Source: Candidatus Methanolliviera sp. GoM_asphalt (lineage in GTDB: Archaea; Halobacteriota; Methanoliparia; Methanoliparales; Methanoliparaceae). From it: a stretch of 5,222 nt of DNA. The translations under genes and the position numbers were made by a program. The stretch's first letter is position 1, and the number at the start of each line of letters is the position of its first letter. Positions 1-5,160 of the stretch are shown in pieces. The stretch lies in NCBI GenBank assembly GCA_902158745.1, contig CABGHH010000126.1:1-5222 (forward strand). The letters are read 5' to 3'. The notes beneath the pieces were generated by a model that saw nothing but the letters and a program-made list of their open reading frames with translations, was not told the DNA's origin and did not search any database.

Positions 1-377
1 ACGAATCCGTCTTCATCTACGGTGCTAAAATCAAAAAGGTATGGGCATTGAAAGGAAGCAAACCGAGAATAAAGATAACTGGATCTCATAAGAAGACATT
101 TCTCTTTGGTTCTCTATCCCTGGGTGGAAAACAACTCTTCCGACAATCGGAAGGTGTAAAGAAGTTCTTTGAAAAGAATAAAGATTCTATCCTTCCAGTT
201 CTGTTCCCAAAATGTTCCCCGGAGTTCAATGCAGTTGAGGAATGCTGGAGACAAAGTAAAGACTGTATCGTAGGCTCTACCTATCCACCTTCCTTTGAAG
301 AGCTAAAGAGGAGAATATCGAGATATTACCGTACCAAGAGATTCCACTTGGATATAATCAATTATTTATGTCATTAA
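1..377 (+). pseudogene. IS630-family transposase, C-terminal remnant with internal deletion
   Basis: The reading frame is open from position 3 and runs off the left edge. It begins ESVFIYGAKIKKVWALKG, which is the stretch following the first catalytic Asp of IS630 (DDE_3) transposases. Bases 1-2 (AC) would complete a GAC Asp codon with a G just outside the window. The motif SPEFNAVEECW (codons at about 219-251) supplies the third acidic residue, followed by a family-like tail ending RTKRFHLDIINYLCH. Intact relatives, as I recall them, have about 45 residues between KQLFRQ and VKKFFEKNKD, including the second catalytic Asp in a D-x-A-S/P-x-H context. Here the two blocks are nearly joined at about 146-155, without a frameshift. 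A TTG at 48 is only an internal codon. The protein should be catalytically dead. The family call is firm; the size of the loss is from memory. Confidence 0.85.
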
Positions 378-385
378 CTATACTA

Positions 386-400
386 TTCTTTTTCAATTTT
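386..400 (+). terminator. T-rich tract after the transposase remnant
   Basis: Nine bases after the transposase stop, the plus strand has a pyrimidine tract with ten T in fifteen bases. Archaeal RNA polymerase can terminate on T-rich non-template tracts without a hairpin, so this could end plus-strand transcripts before they meet the convergent folate operon. It is a weak candidate based on composition and position only. No IS terminal inverted repeat could be identified, because the other end of the element lies outside the window. Confidence 0.25.
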
Positions 401-431
401 CACCAGTCTTAGCCTTCTACTATAAATATCT

Positions 432-455
432 GTATGAGATTACCCTCTCTCATGC
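432..455. terminator. Small inverted repeat between convergent genes
   Basis: GTATGAGA (432-439) and TCTCATGC (448-455) pair over eight positions, with one G-U in plus-strand RNA, around an 8-nt loop. On the plus strand the stem is followed by CAAATTTTT, which looks like an intrinsic terminator. On the minus strand it starts about 12 nt after the folP stop and has an A-C mismatch. It sits exactly in the gap between two convergent genes, where a terminator is expected. The short stem makes chance formation possible. Confidence 0.3.
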
Positions 456-467
456 CAAATTTTTCCA

Positions 468-1301
468 TTATCTTACTATCTCATCCACCATAGCCACCAC
501 AGATTTAGTCTCTTTGACGTCGTGGACCCTCACAATATCAGCGCCGTTTGCTACTGCAATCGCCACCGTGGCCAAACTACCATCCAATCTTTCTTCCGGG
601 AGAGGTTTATTACATATATTCCCTATGAACGTTTTTCTGGATGTTCCGACCAAAATAGGTTTCTTAAACGACTTTAATTCCTTGAGCCTTCTTAATATTA
701 TACAATTATCTTCTATTTCTCTCCCAGTTCTCTTCCCAAATCCTATTCCAGGATCGATCACAATTTTATTCTCAGAAATTCCATTATCCAATGCATATTT
801 TATTCTCTCCTTCAAAAAAGATATTATCTCACCCATCACGTCTTCATAATAAGGATTGGACTGCATATCCCTCGGGGTGCCCTTCATGTGCATCAAAGAG
901 ACTGCTACATCATATTCTGCCGCCACTCTAACCATCTTCTCATCAAATCTTAGTGCACTTATATCGTTTATCATCGACGCCCCCGCTTTTATCGCTGCCT
1001 CCGCAACCTCTGCCTTGTACGTATCAACAGATATTGGCACGTCTATCTCGTTTTTAAGTCCTCTTATGACGGGTAATATCCTCCTCTCCTCTTCCTCTGC
1101 AGAAACGGGAAGAGCTCCCGGATGCGTGGATTCTCCACCGATATCTATGATGTCAGCTCCTTCTTCGACGAGTTTTAATCCGTGTTCCAACGCTTCTTCA
1201 GCGTCGAGAAATCTTCCACCTTCGTAAAAGGAGTTAGGAGTAACATTTAAGATTCCCATTATCAATGTCCTCCCCCCAAAAGAAATTTTTTTAACACCCA
1301 T
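468..1301 (-). CDS. folP: Dihydropteroate synthase
   Basis: It probably joins a 6-hydroxymethyl-dihydropterin diphosphate to p-aminobenzoate to make dihydropteroate in cytosolic folate synthesis. The 277-residue protein shows the family's TIM-barrel motifs in order: MGILNVTPNSF (15-25), DIGGESTHPGA (53-63), SVDTY (91-95), NDISA (112-116), MHMKGTP (137-143), DPGIGFGK (183-190), GTSRK (219-223) and RVHDV (258-262). Two usually conserved loop residues differ: Asn23 where TPDSF has Asp, and His60 where STRPG has Arg. A TTG at 1328 would add nine residues, but I chose the ATG at 1301. It lies eight bases after a GAGG, and the extra residues do not look like family sequence. It overlaps the end of folC by 11 nt, implying translational coupling. 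Archaea also have DHPS-related proteins tied to methanopterin-type cofactors, so the exact substrate is uncertain. Confidence 0.92.
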   Translation of the reverse strand: MGVKKISFGGRTLIMGILNVTPNSFYEGGRFLDAEEALEHGLKLVEEGADIIDIGGESTHPGALPVSAEEEERRILPVIRGLKNEIDVPISVDTYKAEVAEAAIKAGASMINDISALRFDEKMVRVAAEYDVAVSLMHMKGTPRDMQSNPYYEDVMGEIISFLKERIKYALDNGISENKIVIDPGIGFGKRTGREIEDNCIILRRLKELKSFKKPILVGTSRKTFIGNICNKPLPEERLDGSLATVAIAVANGADIVRVHDVKETKSVVAMVDEIVR

Positions 1302-2505
1302 AAAGTATTCCTCTTGCCTCCCCAACAAGGTACAACGATCCAGTCACACAGATAAGGTCTCCTTTGGACGCAATATCTTTTGCCAATCCAATCGCCTCCT
1401 CAATATCTCTTGTGATAAATATCTCCTTGCATTCTTTGAATTTCTCTGCGATCTTCTCTGGATTCGCGCTTCTGGGATTTTTAGACCTCGTCGTTATGAC
1501 AATATCCGCATGAATCTCCGAGATCATTTCGTCGATCTCTTTATCGGCAAGGATTCCAAGGATTAAGATGAGTCTTTCATAATCGAACTCTCTTAACGTT
1601 TTAAATAGAACTTCCATACCTTTTTGATTGTGTGCCCCGTCCAAGAGAATGTCTTCGATAAATTCCAACCTCCCATTAATCTTAGCCTCTTCAACACCCC
1701 TTACCCTAGCTTCTTCTTTTATCGTATAGCCCATTTCTTTGAGATAATCAGCTACACCCAGCGCCAAAGACAAATTTTCTCCCTGATACTCACCCAAGAG
1801 CCCCGTCTTTAATCTGTATCCGTCTATTTCAAATATTTGAAATTCTTTTCCAAAATAAAGCCTTTTAAATCCTTTTCTTAACCTAACTTCACTTCCTCTC
1901 TCTTCTGCAACATCTCTTATCACTTCGAGCGCATCCCCCGCACAGCCGGTTATGACGGGCACCCCTTCTTTTATGATACCAGCCTTCTCAAACGCGATAT
2001 CACTTATCTCGTTTCCCAATATATCTGTATGATCCTTAAATACGTTAGTTATTACTGAAACGATCGGTTTAACGGCGTTCGTTGCATCAAACCGCCCTCC
2101 AAGCCCCACCTCTAAAACCGCAAAATCTACTCTCTCTAGTTGAAAATATTTAAGCGCGATCGCCGTAGCAACCTCAAAAAATGTCGCGCCCAGCTCTTCT
2201 GCATGATGCCTTATCTCGCCTATTATCCCCAAAAGATCTTCCCTGGAGATATTCTTCCCGTCTATCGCAAATCTCTCTTCTATTTTTAGTGATGGAGAAG
2301 TATAAACTCCGGTTTTATAGCCCGACTCACTGAGGACGGATCCTATGAATGTGCAGACAGACCCCTTCCCATTTGTTCCTCCGATGTGAATGATATCATA
2401 ATTTTTTTCGGGATGCTCCATCCTTTCCAATAGTTTCTTTATTCTCTCGAGCCCAAGATTGATTCCGAATCTTCTCAGAGAGAAGAGCCAATCAATATCC
2501 TTCAC
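1291..2505 (-). CDS. folC: Folylpolyglutamate synthase / dihydrofolate synthase
   Basis: An ATP-dependent ligase of the Mur-ligase superfamily that adds glutamate to dihydropteroate and/or to reduced folates, so it acts directly after FolP. The 404-residue protein has the P-loop GTNGKGS (43-49), TSPSL (69-73), the folate-binding segment FFEVATAIALKYF (109-121), LEVGLGGRFDATN (131-143), DHTDILG (158-164), the FEKAGIIK segment whose Lys174 matches the carbamylated Lys of the family, GRLE (278-281), DGAHN (289-293) and TGSLYLVGE (388-396). Its length is typical. The start is GTG at 2505: an in-frame stop lies a few codons upstream, and RRFGINLGLERI right after the start matches the family N-terminus. 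It overlaps the end of purN by 14 nt and has no clear Shine-Dalgarno site, so it is probably translated by coupling. Sequence does not decide between mono- and bifunctional activity. Confidence 0.95.
   Translation of the reverse strand: MKDIDWLFSLRRFGINLGLERIKKLLERMEHPEKNYDIIHIGGTNGKGSVCTFIGSVLSESGYKTGVYTSPSLKIEERFAIDGKNISREDLLGIIGEIRHHAEELGATFFEVATAIALKYFQLERVDFAVLEVGLGGRFDATNAVKPIVSVITNVFKDHTDILGNEISDIAFEKAGIIKEGVPVITGCAGDALEVIRDVAEERGSEVRLRKGFKRLYFGKEFQIFEIDGYRLKTGLLGEYQGENLSLALGVADYLKEMGYTIKEEARVRGVEEAKINGRLEFIEDILLDGAHNQKGMEVLFKTLREFDYERLILILGILADKEIDEMISEIHADIVITTRSKNPRSANPEKIAEKFKECKEIFITRDIEEAIGLAKDIASKGDLICVTGSLYLVGEARGILYGC
1310..1313 (-). promoter_or_regulatory. Shine-Dalgarno site deciding the folP start
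   Basis: GAGG on the minus strand ends eight bases before the ATG at 1301, inside the last codons of folC. It supports the ATG over the TTG at 1328, which would lie upstream of this site. Internal Shine-Dalgarno sites of this kind are common in overlapping operon genes. Confidence 0.5.
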
Positions 2506-3160
2506 TGTATAAGACGTCTGGAATCACGGGATATTTCTCTTTCCATGAATCTCCGGGAAGTATCCTCACCTTTTCTTCCTCGATGATGAGCCTCTTCTTA
2601 GAAAAAAGATCGATCGTTCTCGGCAGGATCTGATGCTCGGCATCCAGGATTCTTTGAGCCAATTTTTCTTCTGTGTCTTTCTCTCTCGCCAAAATGGCCG
2701 CCTGCAAAATTATCGGACCACGATCCACCGTTTCACTCATGAAATGGGTGGTGCATCCCGCGATCTTTACGCCATATCCAAAAGCGTCTCCCGGGCCATC
2801 TGTCCCCGCAAAAGATGGCAATAACGATGGATGAATGTTGATCAATCTTCCTCTCCATCTTCCCACGAAAAAATGGGTCAGAATTCTCATCCATCCGGCA
2901 CCAACAACCAGATCAACCCCATAATCCCTCAAAATCCTGTCCATCTCCGCTTCGTATTCTTCTCTTTCTCTCCCCTTCGTTTCTACATAAACATCGTTGA
3001 TACCATGTTTTATTGCCCTTTTTAAAGCATAGGCATCTTTTTTATTGCTTATGACCACCTTTACATCTGCATCTATCTTCCCCTCTTCTGAGGCATCTAT
3101 TATAGATTGAAGATCTGTCCCCCTGCCAGAGACCAGAACGCCCACACCTATCCGACTCAT
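2492..3160 (-). CDS. purN: Phosphoribosylglycinamide formyltransferase
   Basis: Transfers a formyl group from 10-formyl-tetrahydrofolate to glycinamide ribonucleotide, the third step of purine synthesis. The 222-residue protein has the phosphate-binding loop SGRGTDLQ (11-18), GAGWMRIL (87-94), INIHPSLLP (107-115) and VDRGPIILQ (145-153). Asn108, His110 and Asp146 match the E. coli catalytic triad Asn106, His108 and Asp144. An ATG at 3184 would add eight residues. I prefer the ATG at 3160: family members begin almost at once with the first beta strand, and the TATA box at 3193-3200 places the transcript start near 3172, downstream of the 3184 ATG. The leader is then about 12 nt with no clear Shine-Dalgarno site. 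It is first in an operon with folC and folP, linking folate synthesis to a folate-using enzyme. Confidence 0.95.
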   Translation of the reverse strand: MSRIGVGVLVSGRGTDLQSIIDASEEGKIDADVKVVISNKKDAYALKRAIKHGINDVYVETKGREREEYEAEMDRILRDYGVDLVVGAGWMRILTHFFVGRWRGRLINIHPSLLPSFAGTDGPGDAFGYGVKIAGCTTHFMSETVDRGPIILQAAILAREKDTEEKLAQRILDAEHQILPRTIDLFSKKRLIIEEEKVRILPGDSWKEKYPVIPDVLYSEGY

Positions 3161-3192
3161 GGTTGGAAAGAATAGTAATCTCATTCAAAAAC

Positions 3193-3200
3193 TTTTATAT
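3193..3200 (-). promoter_or_regulatory. Candidate TATA box for the purN-folC-folP operon
   Basis: The minus strand reads ATATAAAA with an A-rich stretch upstream that could serve as BRE. At the usual archaeal spacing, transcription would start near 3172, twelve bases before the preferred purN ATG. No other promoter is evident inside the overlapping genes downstream, so it probably drives all three. This is inference from motif and spacing. Confidence 0.5.
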
Positions 3201-3329
3201 TGTTTTTATTTCGAACGATCAGTCCGACCCCTTCTTTTTTAGTTACGTCTCCCACTAGGGACAAATACGATCTCTATAATCCTTACACGAATAACCGGTA
3301 AAATCTGATAGTAAAAGTAAGATAGTCTT

Positions 3330-3373
3330 TGGCGCGCGTCTGGATTTCTATCTGCTCTCGGTAACGCACGCCA
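3330..3373 (-). terminator. GC-rich inverted repeat downstream of the DUF4870-type gene
   Basis: TGGCGTGCGT and ACGCGCGCCA on the minus strand form a 10-bp stem with one G-U pair, enclosing a 24-nt loop. The stem starts 15 nt after the stop of the gene at 3389-3609 and is the most GC-rich patch in an AT-rich intergenic stretch. The G-U pair forms only in minus-strand RNA (C-A mismatch on plus), favouring a minus-strand transcript. It may be a terminator or 3' stabiliser; the following sequence is only moderately T-rich. The rest of 3185-3388 has no confident gene or RNA. Confidence 0.35.
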
Positions 3374-3388
3374 CGACCCAAGATATTT

Positions 3389-3609
3389 TTATCCAACCAT
3401 ATGCATATTCTTCTCCGCGAAATCCCCGGCAACCGGAACCTTCCAGCGCTCTCCCTGGTACACCTTTAACATCAGTACGATCCAGAGTATCACGCTAATT
3501 ATCCCTATTATCGGAGAGACGATCCACCAATCGATATAGAGTATCCATCCCAAGACGTAACAGAGAAGCCCAGCCACGTTCTCATCCAAACCCGTTGAAT
3601 TTTAGTCAT
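3389..3609 (-). pseudogene. DUF4870-type small membrane protein, frameshifted and internally shortened
   Basis: From a TTG at 3589 the frame gives 66 residues starting DENVAGLLCYVLGW and continuing with a hydrophobic helix and then KVYQGERWKVPVAGDFAEK, typical of the DUF4870/Tic20-like family of small multi-pass membrane proteins of unknown function. Upstream is an excellent start, AGGAGGT then ATG at 3609, but it is out of frame and reads MTKIQRVW. Adding one A to the AAA run at 3601-3603 restores MTKNSTGLDENVAG, which looks like a normal family N-terminus, so one base seems lost. In addition about 40 residues usually found between LGW and GWIISPI appear missing at about 3524-3547, in frame, leaving about two membrane segments. 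A sequencing error could explain the frameshift but not the internal loss. A naturally short variant starting at TTG is less likely. Confidence 0.7.
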
Positions 3610-3613
3610 TTTT

Positions 3614-3620
3614 ACCTCCT
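3614..3620 (-). promoter_or_regulatory. Strong Shine-Dalgarno site of the broken DUF4870-type gene
   Basis: AGGAGGT lies four bases before the ATG at 3609. It marks the original start and is the main reason for inferring a frameshift, since the recognisable protein sequence lies in another frame 20 nt downstream. Confidence 0.75.
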
Positions 3621-3642
3621 TTTTACTTTTATGCACCTTCAG

Positions 3643-3652
3643 ATATATAATA
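3643..3652 (-). promoter_or_regulatory. Candidate TATA box for the DUF4870-type gene
   Basis: The minus strand reads TATTATATAT. At normal archaeal spacing transcription would start near 3622, just ahead of the Shine-Dalgarno site at 3614-3620, giving a leader of about 13 nt. The good spacing suggests the promoter remains usable although the gene is broken. Confidence 0.5.
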
Positions 3653-3764
3653 TTTCCACTTCACGGTTGACCTGTATTATTTTTACCTCCAGAATTTACA
3701 GGACCTTGAACGAATTGATCATTGGATCGAAGTATGTTTTATTCGCAGAAGCCCAATTTCTTGA

Positions 3765-3959
3765 TCACTCACTAAATGTAAATATCCCTCCATACCTTTC
3801 ACCGCAAATATGTTTTGTTCTTGTGGTATGTCCCATAATACTTTTTTTCGAATCCATATCCTCCTTTCCTACCTTAGTAAATTCGGACTTATTGTGAATA
3901 GCCCGTACACAAGCTTCCATACCGTTCGGACCTTCAAACGCTACTATAGCATAAACCAC
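3765..3959 (-). CDS. Unrecognised small protein, possibly a gene remnant
   Basis: A 64-residue frame from GTG at 3959 reads VYAIVAFEGPNGMEACVRA, then a polar Lys-rich stretch and a C-terminal part with His, Cys and Gly-Gly. I do not recognise the family. AAGGAGG lies only about three bases before the GTG, which is closer than usual. The frame stays open upstream to 4049, adding sequence such as TRRIFALGWTCKEG that looks equally protein-like but has no ATG, GTG or TTG. An ATG at 4053 lies one base out of frame with it. This fits either a gene that starts at the GTG or a longer gene damaged near its start. No transmembrane segment or signal peptide is seen. Overlapping plus-strand frames look like T-rich shadows. 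The remaining parts of 3610-4124 show only the neighbouring gene's promoter. Confidence 0.35.
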   Translation of the reverse strand: MVYAIVAFEGPNGMEACVRAIHNKSEFTKVGKEDMDSKKSIMGHTTRTKHICGERYGGIFTFSE

Positions 3960-4124
3960 TCCCTCCTTGCATGTCCAACCCAGCGCAAATATTCTTCTCG
4001 TTCTTCCCCTCTTTATTTTTATTACATCATTATTAGGATATACAACTTCTCATCTCTTTTTATGCCCGCTTTTTACCCACTTTTTGTCTTTGTACTTTTT
4101 GCCTTGTCTATCATCATTATTTTC

Positions 4125-4739
4125 CTATCCCCACTCCGGCATATCCATTATCTTCACTCCCGCGGGCAGTTTAAACATGCTGTCTGGGATCTTACCGAAT
4201 TGTATGTTCTTATACTCTATTATTGTTGTACCACCCTCAGTCGTCGTCTCCACCCGGACGGGAAGCCCGTGTTTCTGCCATATCCACATCTTCGTTCTTC
4301 CTTCGGGGGTGACATACTCAACGACGGTGCAAATTTTTCCGTCCATCGTCTCAGTACCGATAACCTTTGGTTTATATTTTCCGATGGACCCGACCTCTTC
4401 TGCGGCTGATTCTGGAGCCTCGCTGGTATCCATCTTCATTGCCATATTCCGCTTCGGGTAATACATATACATCGTATCTCCGTTCAATATTGTGATTACA
4501 GTCATCCCTCCCACGGCCATTTCCATCCTGATCTTGTCATCCCCCTTCATCCATACCTTTGTCGTTGTGGTTGGGACTCCCGGTACCTCCATCACCATAT
4601 CATACTTCACGGAGGTGATGCCTTTCGCCCTATCCAAAATATCGCTTAATGGAGGCGTAGATCCTTCACCGACATATGTCCCCATTACCATCGTCCCAAG
4701 GATAAGTAGTCCAACCAAGATTATCGATAGATATCGCAT
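4125..4739 (-). CDS. Exported LolA/LppX-like protein
   Basis: A 204-residue secreted or membrane-anchored protein. Residues 1-22 form a signal peptide or anchor (Met-Arg, then a hydrophobic stretch ending near GTMVMG), without a lipobox Cys. The mature part is rich in beta-strand patterns of archaeal proteins annotated as outer membrane lipoprotein-sorting or LolA-like: KVWMKGDDKIRME (61-73), ILNGDTMYMYYPKRNMAMKM (84-103), KVIGTETMDGK (125-135), MWIWQKHGLPVRVE (151-164), and FKLPAGVKI (189-197). The fold would be a half-open beta barrel that may bind a lipid or other hydrophobic ligand at the outer face of the membrane; the ligand is unknown. I chose the ATG at 4739, not the TTG at 4823, because it follows a GGAGATG site and starts the signal peptide. 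It stands alone and is divergent from the VapB-like gene. Confidence 0.8.
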   Translation of the reverse strand: MRYLSIILVGLLILGTMVMGTYVGEGSTPPLSDILDRAKGITSVKYDMVMEVPGVPTTTTKVWMKGDDKIRMEMAVGGMTVITILNGDTMYMYYPKRNMAMKMDTSEAPESAAEEVGSIGKYKPKVIGTETMDGKICTVVEYVTPEGRTKMWIWQKHGLPVRVETTTEGGTTIIEYKNIQFGKIPDSMFKLPAGVKIMDMPEWG

Positions 4740-4744
4740 CTTTT

Positions 4745-4751
4745 CATCTCC
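4745..4751 (-). promoter_or_regulatory. Shine-Dalgarno site deciding the LolA-like start
   Basis: GGAGATG on the minus strand ends five bases before the ATG at 4739. It fixes the start and rules out the longer frame from the TTG at 4823, which would lie upstream of both TATA elements. Confidence 0.75.
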
Positions 4752-4771
4752 TTTTTTTATTTCAATTCCTG

Positions 4772-4799
4772 TTTCCAGTATAAATTTTCCAGTATAAAT
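4772..4799 (-). repeat. Perfect tandem duplication of a 14-bp TATA-containing promoter unit
   Basis: The unit TTTCCAGTATAAAT (plus strand) occurs at 4772-4785 and again at 4786-4799 without any mismatch. On the minus strand each copy carries ATTTATA, an archaeal-type TATA element. The proximal copy would place the transcript start near 4757 (leader about 18 nt) and the distal copy near 4771 (leader about 32 nt). Both starts lie upstream of the Shine-Dalgarno site, so either could drive the LolA-like gene. Confidence 0.75.
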
Positions 4800-4818
4800 A
4801 GCTGACACATCATTTCCT

Positions 4819-4831
4819 CTCAAATTTTGAG
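4819..4831. promoter_or_regulatory. Short palindrome between divergent genes, possible operator
   Basis: CTCAAA and TTTGAG form a perfect inverted repeat around a single T, located between the divergent promoters of the LolA-like gene and the VapB-like gene. Ribbon-helix-helix antitoxins often repress their own operon by binding such repeats, but this one lies about 38 bp upstream of the vapB TATA box and not over it. AT-rich palindromes of this length arise by chance, so this is only a candidate. Confidence 0.2.
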
Positions 4832-4861
4832 CGATTGTATCTCTTAATTGCCAAAAAGAGG

Positions 4862-4877
4862 GGAAAAGTTATAAATA
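4862..4877 (+). promoter_or_regulatory. BRE and TATA box of the VapB-like gene
   Basis: GGAAAAG (4862-4868) directly precedes TTATAAATA (4869-4877), the classic purine-rich BRE plus TATA arrangement. The expected start is near 4898, about three bases before the ATG at 4901, so the mRNA is probably leaderless. The absence of a Shine-Dalgarno site in 4880-4900 agrees with this. Confidence 0.7.
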
Positions 4878-4900
4878 TTGAAAACACCATTTAAAGTAAC

Positions 4901-5152
4901 ATGAAGACAATATCCATAAAGGTTCCCGAGGAAATGTACCAAGAAATGAAGGAGCTAAATTTGAATTGGTCTGGAGAGATAAGGAAGGAAATTGAAGATA
5001 AGATAAAGAAAGCAAAGAGGAGACAGAAGGCAAGCAAAGCTCAAGATTTTTTGAAGAAAAAAGCAAAAGAGGGTTTGTCTGGAGCTGATGAGAGACTGCA
5101 GGCATATGAGAGAGGCAAAGAGGAACTATCAAAGGAGAAGGAGGGAAAATAA
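4901..5152 (+). CDS. VapB-like antitoxin, ribbon-helix-helix type
   Basis: An 83-residue, very charged (Lys/Glu-rich) protein. MKTISIKVPEEMYQEMKEL at the N-terminus is the DNA-binding beta strand and first helix of CopG/RHH-type antitoxins, followed by NWSGEIRKEIEDKIKKAKRR, a segment typical of archaeal VapB proteins. The C-terminal half (about 42-83) would be the part that wraps and inhibits a VapC PIN-domain ribonuclease. ATG at 4901 fits the promoter spacing for a leaderless transcript. In usual vapBC operons the toxin starts at or a few bases after the antitoxin stop. Here the next 70 bases show only a 16-codon frame (5168-5218), not resembling VapC, so the antitoxin appears to be solitary unless the toxin lies further away. 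An unrelated RHH regulator is a possible alternative. Confidence 0.8.
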   Translation: MKTISIKVPEEMYQEMKELNLNWSGEIRKEIEDKIKKAKRRQKASKAQDFLKKKAKEGLSGADERLQAYERGKEELSKEKEGK

Positions 5153-5160
5153 TATCCCTC
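5141..5160 (+). terminator. Small hairpin over the vapB-like stop codon
   Basis: GAGGGA (5141-5146) and TCCCTC (5155-5160) form a perfect 6-bp stem whose 8-nt loop includes the TAA stop. No T tract follows, so it is a weak terminator candidate; it might instead affect the 3' end or the coupling to a downstream gene. Confidence 0.25.

Noticed and set aside
514..1227. Plus-strand open frames antisense to folP
   Set aside because: The minus strand carries a full dihydropteroate synthase; the opposite frames show no family motif and are shadows.
3185..3388. Possible tRNA or folate/purine riboswitch before purN
   Set aside because: No acceptor stem or T-loop set for a tRNA was found, and I could not match the known THF or purine riboswitch cores. 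The predicted transcript leader is also too short to hold one.
3810..4409. Plus-strand open frame of 199 codons covering the LolA-like gene's 3' half
   Set aside because: It is antisense to a gene with a clear signal peptide, start site and family motifs. Its translation is a low-complexity run of Ser, Phe, Tyr and Leu from T-rich DNA with no plausible start signals.
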